Shown here: positions 17,848-26,108 of the stretch, one piece after another | Numbering within the stretch: position 1 is the stretch's first letter | Layout of the letters: every line of letters starts with the position of its first letter | Translations under genes and position numbers: made by a program | Notes under the pieces: model-generated | The model's input: only the letters and a program-made list of their open reading frames with translations | Told to the model about the DNA's origin: nothing | Database searches by the model: none | From: an uncultured Duncaniella sp. | GTDB lineage: Bacteria > Bacteroidota > Bacteroidia > Bacteroidales > Muribaculaceae | Assembly (NCBI GenBank): GCA_958352885.1 | Contig: CATWQI010000002.1 | Location: forward strand, 186,001 to 250,000 | Length of the DNA: 64,000 bases | Direction: 5' to 3'

Positions 17848-18843
17848 TTATTGTTGTGCGGCAGTCAGCCTGCTGATTACCTCGTCAAACATGCAGTCGG
17901 TGAGACATACCTCTCTGTAAATCTGATTGACGGTCTCGGAGTCCAGCCGGTCAAAATCTTCATCGCGCGAGGTTATGAATGTGCCGAGCATCTCTACCGA
18001 GGCGGGACTTATGAGCATTTCCCCCTCTCCGGTACCGTATGTTGAGGGGCGGTGACGGCGTCGGGGCACTATCAAAGTGAGCATTCTACCACAATTTTTC
18101 AGCATGACGATATTCATCATCGGTTCCGGCTCGGCTTCGGGAAGAGCCTTATAGATGAGGTCGAAAATCTCGGTCAGTTCTCTGTCAGCTGCGGAATCTA
18201 TTATCAGGTAAGGGAATGGTGTTTCACCCGTGTGTGGCACACAAACACGGCTTTTGCCTAATTTCAGAATTTCCCGTAGTTCATCGAGCGGTCGCCACAT
18301 GTTCAAGGACATGGAACTCTGGAAACTCTGGAAATGGAAATGGTCGGGAGCTGAGGCTCCGCACATAGGTCCGTTGTAGAATACGCAGTTGTCAGGTAGC
18401 ATCCGTGTAATCCGTGCCATATCCTTGATTCTGCCGGCTATACGCTGGGGGATATGCTCGGTTGACGCAATAGTGAAGTGCATGTCGGCAAGCGGGTAGG
18501 GATTGGCAAGTATGTCGTATCCCTCCCAGTGCATCACGCCTTGTTTGTCAGGGCGGTTGTCGCTGCACAGGAAGCATGGGCGTTTGGCAAGCGATTCGTC
18601 GTCGACCTTTGCAGACAGTGAGCCTTTGCGGTAGTTCACTTTGCGCGCATAGATTTCCCATTTGGAATTTTCGAGAGACTGAATGGTCTTCTCTTCGTCA
18701 ATGGCGGCTGAGAGCAGATCGAGGTTTTCATGAAGCAGCTCCCAGCGGTCGATTTCGTTACCATAGAAGTTTTCAAACAGATCGGTATAGTCGGCAGGCG
18801 GCATCTGTTTCCGGTGCTTGCCTTTGGCTTTGTTCTTGCTCAT
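17848..18843 (-). CDS. DUF4922 protein with GalT/HIT-type nucleotidyl-transfer motif
   Basis: 331 residues. The block GASAPDHFHFQ contains the H-x-H-x-Q signature of the galactose-1-phosphate uridylyltransferase / GDP-L-galactose phosphorylase / Ap4A phosphorylase branch of the HIT superfamily, and NPYPLADMHFTI followed by EHIPQR is the usual upstream strand. A CFLC pair near residue 95 could bind zinc as in GalT. The likely chemistry is transfer of a nucleoside monophosphate to or from a sugar phosphate; the substrate is unknown. Its ATG overlaps the GT2 stop by four bases, and both lie inside a peptidoglycan-salvage operon, which points to an amino-sugar phosphate. Recognised as the DUF4922 family; function is my inference. 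Confidence 0.78.
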   Translation of the reverse strand: MSKNKAKGKHRKQMPPADYTDLFENFYGNEIDRWELLHENLDLLSAAIDEEKTIQSLENSKWEIYARKVNYRKGSLSAKVDDESLAKRPCFLCSDNRPDKQGVMHWEGYDILANPYPLADMHFTIASTEHIPQRIAGRIKDMARITRMLPDNCVFYNGPMCGASAPDHFHFQSFQSSMSLNMWRPLDELREILKLGKSRVCVPHTGETPFPYLIIDSAADRELTEIFDLIYKALPEAEPEPMMNIVMLKNCGRMLTLIVPRRRHRPSTYGTGEGEMLISPASVEMLGTFITSRDEDFDRLDSETVNQIYREVCLTDCMFDEVISRLTAAQQ

Positions 18844-20168
18844 TTCCTTCGGCGTGCGTTTAGTTCCACGGTGCGGATGAAATCCTTGTACAGGTTATTC
18901 CGGTTAATTTTCTCAATCGGGAGGGCATGGTCGGTATTGTCCTCCCAACGGCGACATAGATATAGTGATTCATATATGCGCCCTATGCGGTAGTCACGGC
19001 TTATGGCAAGCCCCATGGCATAGTCCTCGCCATAGCTTACGTCAGGGAAGGATATTTCCCTTGCAATGGGGGTGAAGAATGCTCTCGGTGCTCCGAGCCC
19101 GTTGATGCGCAGGGCATTGTTAGCTCCGTTATGGTCACTCCATTCGGCGTGGTCGATAAGACCCGGCGGGAGAATATTGCCGTCGATATCGGTGAGGGTG
19201 TACGAGCCTATTACCATTCCGCAATTCTCTTGCAGGAATTTGTCGACTATCAGTTCCAGCACATCCGGTCGGCTGTACAGGTCATCACTGTCAAGTTGCA
19301 CGGCAAATCTGCCGCATTCATCCGAGTTTACAGCGAGATTCCAGCATCCCCCTATGCCAAGTGACGGGTAGGGTAATACCGATGTGTCGATGATATGTAG
19401 CCGGGAATCGGTCGCAGCCATATCGGCGAGAATTTCGCTTGTGCCGTCAGTGCTCCGGTTGTCCACAACGATTACGTTGAAACTTAATGGCGGGGTCTGC
19501 GCCAATGCGCTCCTTACAGCGTCGGCGATGGTGCGCCTGCGGTTGCGGACCGGTATTATCACCGAGACCTCTACAGGGAAACTGCCCTGTGAAAAGTCGA
19601 CTGACTTTCTCTCAGCCGGTGATACAAGACAGCCTATGGCGGAGAGATGAGAGGTAGCGGCATGCTCCATCTCTATCTGAGATTTGCGGTTGCAGGGATT
19701 CACGTATGCGAAATGTGCGTCTTCACTTCCGGGATGCTCATGGTCGCTTACGGTGTACAGAGCCTCCGGAATATGAAGTAACGAGCCTTTGCGTGACAGA
19801 CGTAGCCGAAGGTCATACCAGCCGGCGGCATCATAGTCGCAGTCCATCTCCGCCACCGTCTCTTTCAGGAGTGCGGTAGGTACCATTACAAGTTTTCCGA
19901 AATCGAAATCGTCGCGGATTGCTCCCTCCATGTAGGATATGAGCGGGTGGGCGGTGATGTTCCCGTCATTGTCAGCTGACAGGTAGTCGGAATATGCCAT
20001 GACAGCTCCGGAATTGAGCAGCGCTTGGCGCATCCGCTTCTCGCCAAGGTAGTTGAAGCTGACTTTAAAGTCCGAGAGATGTATGATGGTAAATTCTCCG
20101 GTCGCGGCTGCCGCAATCTCTCTCATCGCGGCTGTGGATAAACGGGAATGTGGTTTGGTTTTTTCCAT
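18840..20168 (-). CDS. family 2 glycosyltransferase with a second, degenerate N-terminal GT2-like half
   Basis: 442 residues. The C-terminal half (about 200-440) is a complete GT2 domain: EVSVIIPVRNRRRTI, VVDNRSTDGTSEI, the nucleotide-sugar DxD-type AVQLDSDDLY and a GEDYAMGLA acceptor-site block. The N-terminal half (about 25-180) resembles the rear portion of another GT2 domain (MAYSDYLSADNDG, later LRLRLSRKGSLLHIPEALYTVSDHEHPG) but lacks the front with the nucleotide site. No signal peptide or membrane segment. It is coupled to the DUF4922 gene by an ATGA overlap. The acceptor is unknown; it may use a nucleotide sugar produced by its neighbour. Confidence 0.82.
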   Translation of the reverse strand: MEKTKPHSRLSTAAMREIAAAATGEFTIIHLSDFKVSFNYLGEKRMRQALLNSGAVMAYSDYLSADNDGNITAHPLISYMEGAIRDDFDFGKLVMVPTALLKETVAEMDCDYDAAGWYDLRLRLSRKGSLLHIPEALYTVSDHEHPGSEDAHFAYVNPCNRKSQIEMEHAATSHLSAIGCLVSPAERKSVDFSQGSFPVEVSVIIPVRNRRRTIADAVRSALAQTPPLSFNVIVVDNRSTDGTSEILADMAATDSRLHIIDTSVLPYPSLGIGGCWNLAVNSDECGRFAVQLDSDDLYSRPDVLELIVDKFLQENCGMVIGSYTLTDIDGNILPPGLIDHAEWSDHNGANNALRINGLGAPRAFFTPIAREISFPDVSYGEDYAMGLAISRDYRIGRIYESLYLCRRWEDNTDHALPIEKINRNNLYKDFIRTVELNARRRK

Positions 20169-20200
20169 CTGGGAAATATGGTAATGATTGGTAATGATTA

Positions 20201-23098
20201 TTATGCTTTGGTTTTGCCTCTGCGTTCGTTCTCTCTGCCTCGGCGTTCATCCTCAGTTAGTTTTGCCAGTTCGTAAGGTCGGTTGCGACGGCTCACAGGC
20301 GAGGCAGTCCGTGTGGTTGGTCTGGTTTCTTGAGCTATGATGTTCTCAGGCAACACTTTGGTGCGGATGCCCGGATGCGATCCTTCGGGAGCTGTGAAGA
20401 AATTCATCACCTGGCTCATTATTGAATTACGTGCATCCTCCGACCCGATAGTCTCAAATGGGAAACCGAGCACTACTGTGCGGTGCGAACCGGGGTCGTA
20501 TGCGACTCCTGCCACATAGTCGTTTTCGGTGTAACGGAAGATGGGAGAACCGCATGACGGGTCAGCCGCCGTGAACGATTCCGGTGATTCGACAGCGTAG
20601 CAGTCAGCATTCAGCTGCTGATTGAAGGAGAATGTAAAACCAGGGGCGAACTCTGTGTACTTCGAGCGTACCTCCTTGACTTCACCGGTCACGGTTGCCT
20701 TGGATTGTCTCCACTCTATTCCAAGAACGAGATGGGCAAAGCGCCGGTCAGCGCCGGCATTTTCGTCGGTAGTGTACCGGTTGTCAAACAAGTCGGAGCC
20801 CACATAGCTGCCTGACACGAATAGCGAGCCACCGGCGGCGCAGAAATCGGCAAGCCTCTGCTTTAGGGCGGCTGTGAACGGTTTGAACTTAGTCTCGGTG
20901 GCGGTGCCGACAGTGATTTCTTTCTGCTTGCCGAAAATCAGGTCTATAATCCTGCATTCCGGCACGCTTTCGATGAAAGCGTCGACTCCTGACGAGATAA
21001 AGGAATAGCCTGCCGCTTTAAGAGCCTTTCCGTGGATATATACGAAGTCAAAAGTATTGCCGGCAAAGAGTTCGGTCTCATGTGTGGCACGGCTGGCACC
21101 GTGTCCGGGCGCATCGTTGTTGATCCACTTTGCCTCCGGGCGGAATTCAGTCTGGTAGCCTGTAAACTGTATGTCGCTGATGTATGGTACTCCGTGGTCG
21201 GTCTCGTAATCGAATCCGACCATCCCGTTGGCGTAGATTTCAGCCGGTCCGGAGATACGTGTGAAGCTGTTGACTATGGCGACCTGGGGCTTTTCGTTTG
21301 ACAAGTCGCAGAGCGAGAGTATCTCGGACGGGAAGCTTATGCCACCGTCATTGGCTGCCACTATCTTGTAGCTGTATATACGGTCGTCAGGAACGGTGAT
21401 GGATATGCGAGGGTCGTCAACCACGGCATATTCCACGAATGCGCCATCGTCGATACGTTCGTATACAATGTAATATGTCGGTTTTGCCGTCGGTTCGAGC
21501 GGGTCGTCCACCGGGCTCCATGTCAGCAGATATTGTCTGCCTGAACCGGTTATCTGGAATTTTTCCACAGGCAGCGGCTCCACTACATATGGCACTCCGT
21601 CACGTTCGTGGAGGTACTTGAGCATACCTTTGTATATGGCACGGCTTACATTAAACCTGAACGTCGGGTCGAGACCGTAGCGCATGTCAGCAAAATTCTG
21701 GTGGCTCAGCAGCTCCAGTATCATTGCCGGCACTTGCGGTTCCTTGGCTTCATGGTATGGTTTGTCGCGGAGCTTACGGCGTTCCCATGTGGGTTCGTAG
21801 AGAGTCTGGATATCATTGACTATCTGGTCAGTAATCATGGTGGCGTATTTGACGGAATTCTGTCGCGACTGTCCGTTGCCGAGTGTGCCCCCTTTGGTAT
21901 ATACGATAGGGAGTGTGCCTACTGTCATGCGAGGTGAGCCAGTGGTGCCTGCGTCAGTGTGAAAGGCGAATGAGAGGTCGATAGGTATGCCGAGTCCCTT
22001 CTGACCCGGAACTGTGCTTGAGCCTCCGGCAAGGTAATTGACCCACATGCCACGGCCTTTGTAGTCGTCCTCATAGTCATTAGCACCATCAGTCACACTA
22101 TAGACGCTTTGTGGGATTCCTGCCCATTGCATCCAGTAACGGGCGCCTTCGGTGAAACGTGGATAGCCGCTTGTCGTGGCTTCACCGCCGGGAGCGGAGC
22201 GGCGCACATTACCCATGCCTCCGCCTATCTTGACTGCATCGGCGGTGATTAGCTTGCCTGCCTGTGCGGAGAGATTGCTTAGTTCCACCACGGGAGTGTC
22301 ACTCTCTCCTGCGGCAAAAGGAAACGTCCCGAGGTATATCCATGTGCCGCCCCCGATGCTTTGGTTCACCTCAAACTCCTGGCTTCCGGCAAGTGAGTTG
22401 ACAATGTAGCGGGCATCCTTGGCGCTCTGAGGTGTGGAGGCATAGCTTACGTAAACGGCATAAGAGCCGGCTTCCGGAAAATCGGCATACCACTGTGCGG
22501 TGGATGTGTGGTCACGGTCGGTGACAGTCTTTATTTCCCTTACTGTGCCCATGCGGAAAGGGTTGTCTCCGTCGGAAAGTTCGGCTTTGGTATAGCCGAA
22601 TCCACGTGTGCCCTGTGACTGTTGCCACTTCTGGGAACCGTTTTGCTCCACATACGTAGGCTGGGCCATGCCGCCGTCGAAATCGACTATTATTTCCGTT
22701 GTGCTCAGGTCTCGCTCGCGCGGTATCATGACGTAGGCACCGGCATTTTCAAGCATAGGAACGAGATATGGGAGAACAAATGCTTGCGGGAATAGGTCCT
22801 CTACGGTACCAAGTAGCCGGGCGCGCTGCCACATCCATCTTTCCTCGTTCTGGTCAAAGTATCTGCCATGGCTTTGCCATAGGGCTATATTCTTGCCGTC
22901 AAGCCCCTTAGGCGCTTTAGGCGCATCGACACGTGTCACAAACGGCTGGCGCTCAACGGTGACACGGGGTGTCTTTGCCGCCGAAGTGACTTTGGTTGTC
23001 GTGGCTTTTTTTGTCTTGCTTTTGCGTGGGGCTGCGGCGGAAGCGGTGTCTGCCATCAGGGCGCAGATTATCATTATGGCGGTCAATATCATTCTCAT
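20201..23098 (-). CDS. large secreted N-acetylmuramoyl-L-alanine amidase-like protein (golvesin-type insert, FnIII), often called xanthan lyase
   Basis: 965 residues with a signal peptide (about 1-22). An amidase_3-like zinc hydrolase appears split by an insert: IALWQSHGRYFD with His77 forms the front, a golvesin-C-like beta domain runs about 160-295, and the rear carries His380 in FAFHTDAGT and Glu462 in MILELLSHQNFADMRYG. A fibronectin type III domain follows (about 505-600), then a Bacteroidetes-specific C-terminal region and a basic tail ending KTKA. Such proteins are often annotated xanthan lyase, but the motifs are those of a peptidoglycan amidase. First gene of the seven-gene operon, preceded by a strong Shine-Dalgarno (AGGAGG, 7 bases from ATG). 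Confidence 0.82.
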   Translation of the reverse strand: MRMILTAIMIICALMADTASAAAPRKSKTKKATTTKVTSAAKTPRVTVERQPFVTRVDAPKAPKGLDGKNIALWQSHGRYFDQNEERWMWQRARLLGTVEDLFPQAFVLPYLVPMLENAGAYVMIPRERDLSTTEIIVDFDGGMAQPTYVEQNGSQKWQQSQGTRGFGYTKAELSDGDNPFRMGTVREIKTVTDRDHTSTAQWYADFPEAGSYAVYVSYASTPQSAKDARYIVNSLAGSQEFEVNQSIGGGTWIYLGTFPFAAGESDTPVVELSNLSAQAGKLITADAVKIGGGMGNVRRSAPGGEATTSGYPRFTEGARYWMQWAGIPQSVYSVTDGANDYEDDYKGRGMWVNYLAGGSSTVPGQKGLGIPIDLSFAFHTDAGTTGSPRMTVGTLPIVYTKGGTLGNGQSRQNSVKYATMITDQIVNDIQTLYEPTWERRKLRDKPYHEAKEPQVPAMILELLSHQNFADMRYGLDPTFRFNVSRAIYKGMLKYLHERDGVPYVVEPLPVEKFQITGSGRQYLLTWSPVDDPLEPTAKPTYYIVYERIDDGAFVEYAVVDDPRISITVPDDRIYSYKIVAANDGGISFPSEILSLCDLSNEKPQVAIVNSFTRISGPAEIYANGMVGFDYETDHGVPYISDIQFTGYQTEFRPEAKWINNDAPGHGASRATHETELFAGNTFDFVYIHGKALKAAGYSFISSGVDAFIESVPECRIIDLIFGKQKEITVGTATETKFKPFTAALKQRLADFCAAGGSLFVSGSYVGSDLFDNRYTTDENAGADRRFAHLVLGIEWRQSKATVTGEVKEVRSKYTEFAPGFTFSFNQQLNADCYAVESPESFTAADPSCGSPIFRYTENDYVAGVAYDPGSHRTVVLGFPFETIGSEDARNSIMSQVMNFFTAPEGSHPGIRTKVLPENIIAQETRPTTRTASPVSRRNRPYELAKLTEDERRGRENERRGKTKA

Positions 23099-23105
23099 AT
23101 ACTAT

Positions 23106-23111
23106 CCTCCT
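23106..23111 (-). promoter_or_regulatory. strong Shine-Dalgarno site before the amidase gene
   Basis: Minus strand reads AGGAGG, seven bases before the ATG at 23098. Bacteroidetes ribosomes normally hide the anti-Shine-Dalgarno and most genes in this window lack such a site, so a full consensus is unusual and supports the chosen start. Confidence 0.6.
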
Positions 23112-23153
23112 GCTTAAATTTGCCTGCACTTTATTATAACAACCGGCATTTTA

Positions 23154-23257
23154 GTCGGGGTGTAGCCATCAAGGGTAATTAAAACTTTTTTAGTATGCTG
23201 AATGCCTATTTTCAGAACTTTTCAGATATCTCATATCCTCAAAGGCATTAGCCCGAC
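23154..23257 (-). promoter_or_regulatory. candidate structured 5' leader of the peptidoglycan-salvage operon
   Basis: Three nested helices can be drawn on the minus-strand transcript. The outer pair is GTCGGG (from 23257 down to 23252) with CCCGAC (23159-23154). Inside is AATGCCT (23249-23243) with AGGCATT (23207-23201). Within that is a small GATAT/ATATC hairpin (23225-23237). The remaining 40 or so bases are A/U-rich. The element lies between a putative -7 box and the amidase ATG. It may be a cis-regulatory RNA or a terminator-like structure for the upstream DUF3037 gene; no known riboswitch class was recognised. Confidence 0.4.
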
Positions 23258-23284
23258 AGACTATTACCGTAGGGCTTTGAGTTG

Positions 23285-23293
23285 GTAAAGTTA
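23285..23293 (-). promoter_or_regulatory. putative -7 box for the peptidoglycan-salvage operon
   Basis: Minus strand TAACTTTAC within TTTTGTAACTTTACC, a 15-base string that also occurs at the HipA-like gene (24515-24523). It would give a leader of roughly 180 bases including the nested-helix element. No good -33 is visible here. Confidence 0.35.
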
Positions 23294-23346
23294 CAAAAAA
23301 TAGCGGACACGGTAGCTGCTGTAGATATTTTTTTCAATTGTGCCGG

Positions 23347-23736
23347 TCAGAGGACAAGGTCGGAGAACAGTTTGTCAAATGTGCTGTCAAGGTCGGATGT
23401 GATGCCGGGATGCGGACGCGAGGTGGATATTGAGGCGCTGCGAACGGCGGTGAGCCATCTGAACCGCTCGTGGGCGTCGAGCGTGGAGATGGAACAGTTC
23501 CCCTTGCCTTGTGATATGAGCTTGAAGGAGTGGAGCTGGGTTGTGAGTGTGGCTATGTCGGTGCCGGGAAATAGTGCCGATATGCGCTTCTCGTCACATG
23601 ACAACTGCACACGAATCCAGCGTTGCCGCTTGCACATCATTATCAGCCCGACGTTGATGAACTCTTCCCGTTCCACACGGGGCACATAGCGGATTACAGC
23701 GTATTCATATAAGTGTTTCTCGGATTGTGATGGCAT
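23347..23736 (-). CDS. DUF3037 family protein
   Basis: 129 residues from ATG 23736 (MPSQSEKHLYEYAVIRYVP). The opening YEYAVIRYVPRVEREEFINVGLIM is the DUF3037 family signature. An ATG at 23793 would add 19 Pro/Ser/Thr-rich residues unlike the family and enlarge the overlap with the upstream gene to 89 bases; from 23736 the overlap with the HipA-like stop is 32 bases, itself notable. DUF3037 proteins are commonly encoded beside HipA-like kinases and have no known activity. The tight pairing suggests joint function. Confidence 0.8.
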   Translation of the reverse strand: MPSQSEKHLYEYAVIRYVPRVEREEFINVGLIMMCKRQRWIRVQLSCDEKRISALFPGTDIATLTTQLHSFKLISQGKGNCSISTLDAHERFRWLTAVRSASISTSRPHPGITSDLDSTFDKLFSDLVL

Positions 23737-24490
23737 GGTCGGTGAATATGTTGGAGTTGGTGAGGCGTGTGGTAAGGAACTGTCGGTATACATCGCGTTG
23801 CTCTTCGGGGCGGTCGAGCCATTCGTCGGGGATAGTGTCGACGACCGCTTGTATGATTTTAGGAGTGATGCGGCTGCGCATTATGGCGTCAGCTTCGCGG
23901 AGCATTGAGGCGTCACGCAGGAGTGCGTGCTCCTTGATGTAGGGGAATGGAGACAGCGCCGCCTTTTCCCAGCCGTCCCATGAGTGATGGAAATAGAGGG
24001 AAGCGCCGTGGTCGATGAGCCATAGTTCATGCTGCCATAGCAACATGTTGGTGTTGCGCACGGTTCTGTCCACATTGGTGAGGAACGCGTCAAGCCATAC
24101 TGTCATCGAAGCCTCAAGAGGCGTGGTGTGGTTGACGGTGACATCCCATGTCATCGCTCCCGATAGATAATGTAGCCCCAGGTTAAGACCACGGCTCGCC
24201 TTAAGGAGGTCCTGGATTTCCTCGTCGCCTTCAGTGCGTCCGAAATCTTCGTCCAGGTCGAGAAATACAAGCTCCGGCACTCTCAGACCTGCTGCTCTGG
24301 CAAGTTCGCCGCCTATCAGCTCGGCAATCAGAGCCTTGGTGCCATGTCCGGCACCCCGGAATTTAACTACATATTTGAAACCGTCCTCCGCATCGGCAAG
24401 AGCCGGGAGTGAGCCTCCTTCACGCAGAGGGGTGATGTAGCGGGTTACTTCAGTCCGCCGTAGGTCCGGATGGTAATTTTTTGGTGTCAT
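23705..24490 (-). CDS. HipA-like kinase domain protein
   Basis: 261 residues from ATG 24490 (MTPKNYHPDLRR). A HipA-type protein-kinase fold: a glycine-containing ATP strand (YVVKFRGAGHGTKAL), catalytic loop TNVDRTVRNTNMLL with the Asp-Arg and downstream Asn of the HipA consensus, and metal-site DHG in LWLIDHGASLYF. It is much shorter than E. coli HipA (about 440 residues) and lacks the N-terminal HipA_N domain; no HipB repressor is adjacent. An ATG six codons earlier lies at the predicted transcription start, so the later ATG is preferred. It overlaps the DUF3037 gene. Substrate unknown. Confidence 0.8.
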   Translation of the reverse strand: MTPKNYHPDLRRTEVTRYITPLREGGSLPALADAEDGFKYVVKFRGAGHGTKALIAELIGGELARAAGLRVPELVFLDLDEDFGRTEGDEEIQDLLKASRGLNLGLHYLSGAMTWDVTVNHTTPLEASMTVWLDAFLTNVDRTVRNTNMLLWQHELWLIDHGASLYFHHSWDGWEKAALSPFPYIKEHALLRDASMLREADAIMRSRITPKIIQAVVDTIPDEWLDRPEEQRDVYRQFLTTRLTNSNIFTDHAITIRETLI

Positions 24491-24514
24491 ATCTGGATAA
24501 CGATTCACGGCGGG

Positions 24515-24523
24515 GTAAAGTTA
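24515..24523 (-). promoter_or_regulatory. putative promoter of the HipA-like/DUF3037 pair
   Basis: Minus strand TAACTTTAC with a TTG 20 bases upstream, close to the Bacteroidota TTTG-N19-21-TAnnTTTG arrangement although the last G is A. Predicted transcription start near 24508. Confidence 0.4.
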
Positions 24524-24656
24524 CAAAATTTTTTCGGAGGTGACAATTCACAGACCCGGATTCGGACTTACGATGACAGGGAGTTTTGCAGTCGGAACAT
24601 TTGGGGCATCGCAGGTGTTGTTTAAGGTATAAAAAACACACACAAACTATTAAGTT

Positions 24657-26108
24657 ATGAGACGTTCCATTTTTATGGTTCTGTTGCTTACATTAGGTGC
24701 CTTTGGGATGCAGGCGTTGGCACAGACCAGTTTCGAACAGGCTATAAAGAATTATAATTCCCAGCTTTCAGCCCATCAATATCTGCCGGCTGCGCGTTCG
24801 GCTGTGGCAGCATCGGCATTATGTGCTGATGCAAAGAACTATGAAGGTGCTTTCAAGCTGCTTTCAAACACTGTGACTTATCTTAACCAGCGGCATGTCA
24901 CCGCCGATTCGCTTCCCGCCGTGTACTTCACTATAGAAAAGGGTCGGCTGAACCTGTACATGCGGCTGAAAAACACATCAGGAGCGACAAAAGCCATACA
25001 GAGCATGGCGCAGTATGCAAAAAAAGCGAATAACAAGGATATAACCCGTGAGATGCTCCTCGCCGAAGCCAACTATTATTACGGGACAGGGCAGCCCGCC
25101 AAAGGCGACAATTGCATCAGCCGGCTTGTGAAGGTGTCTGGTTCAAGCGGTGACGCCGCAGCGGTCAAAAAGGAATTTGAAGGGCTGATAGCCAGAGGTG
25201 TTGCTGCGGATGACGCTTCGTTGGTTAACCATGCCTATAAGAGTTATATGGCATGGTCAGACTCGATAGCCGTTATGAATGCCGGGTCAGAGCTTGCCAA
25301 GGTTAAGAAGGAGCTTGCCACTGCCCAGTCCACCATCGGTGACAAGGCGCATTCGCTCAAGGTTAAGAACGGTGTCATCGGAGCCCTCATCACAGCGCTT
25401 GTGATTGTGGTGGCGGCGCTTATCGGTGGGGCGGTACTTTATATGCGTTCGCTCTCCCGCAACCGCAAACTGAAGCAGATGGTGATTGAAGCCGACTCGC
25501 GCAGCGAGGCAAAGAGCCAGATGCTACGCAATATGTCGGCGGTGATTGAGCCGGAGTTAGGTAAGATTGACAGCGATGCTCCCGAGATGGAAAATCTGCG
25601 TACTTATATAAAACGTCTCGGCGAGTATTCGGATGCCGATGCATCTGCCGGTGCAGTGGATGAGTCAGCCATGGAGGATGTCGACCTTGAAAGGTTCTGC
25701 CAGGGGATTGTCGATGAGATGAAGCCTCTGTTCAAACCCGGAGTGATTGTCTCGCTGTCGGGTTGCAAGGGGATGGCTCATATCGCGCCAGTCGAGGTTG
25801 GGACTATTCTGAAAGATCTGCTGAAGAATGCCGCCGCCAATACCCCTGCCAACGGCAAGGTGACTCTGTCGTATAAGAAGCGTGGAGCCAAGAGCCATCA
25901 GTTCGTGGTTACCGACAGTGGAGCCGGCGTTGCTTCCGAAAAGCGAGAGACTCTGTTCAACCCGTTTGATTTGTCACACCAGCTTGCCGACGGGGATATA
26001 CTTCTACTGCCGGTATGCGCAGTGAGGGCAAAGAATATTAACGGCACTCTCGCTCTTGACCCGGATGTTACAGCCGGAGCCTCGTTTGTGCTCACTGTCC
26101 ACAGTTAG
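24657..26108 (+). CDS. histidine-kinase-like membrane protein lacking the phospho-acceptor histidine
   Basis: 483 residues: signal peptide (1-22), an alpha-helical TPR-like periplasmic region (about 25-200), a coiled stretch, one membrane segment (about 240-263), then a cytoplasmic region with a dimerisation-like helix and a HATPase domain. In canonical kinases the H-box reads N-M-S-H-E-x-R-x-P; here residues 292-301 read NMSAVIEPEL, with Ala in place of His. The N-box LLKNAAANTP (388-397) and G1 box DSGAGV (420-425) are kept, while the second glycine box is replaced by DGDILLLPV. It is probably a pseudokinase or an ATP-binding sensor. No response regulator is adjacent. Confidence 0.78.
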   Translation: MRRSIFMVLLLTLGAFGMQALAQTSFEQAIKNYNSQLSAHQYLPAARSAVAASALCADAKNYEGAFKLLSNTVTYLNQRHVTADSLPAVYFTIEKGRLNLYMRLKNTSGATKAIQSMAQYAKKANNKDITREMLLAEANYYYGTGQPAKGDNCISRLVKVSGSSGDAAAVKKEFEGLIARGVAADDASLVNHAYKSYMAWSDSIAVMNAGSELAKVKKELATAQSTIGDKAHSLKVKNGVIGALITALVIVVAALIGGAVLYMRSLSRNRKLKQMVIEADSRSEAKSQMLRNMSAVIEPELGKIDSDAPEMENLRTYIKRLGEYSDADASAGAVDESAMEDVDLERFCQGIVDEMKPLFKPGVIVSLSGCKGMAHIAPVEVGTILKDLLKNAAANTPANGKVTLSYKKRGAKSHQFVVTDSGAGVASEKRETLFNPFDLSHQLADGDILLLPVCAVRAKNINGTLALDPDVTAGASFVLTVHS

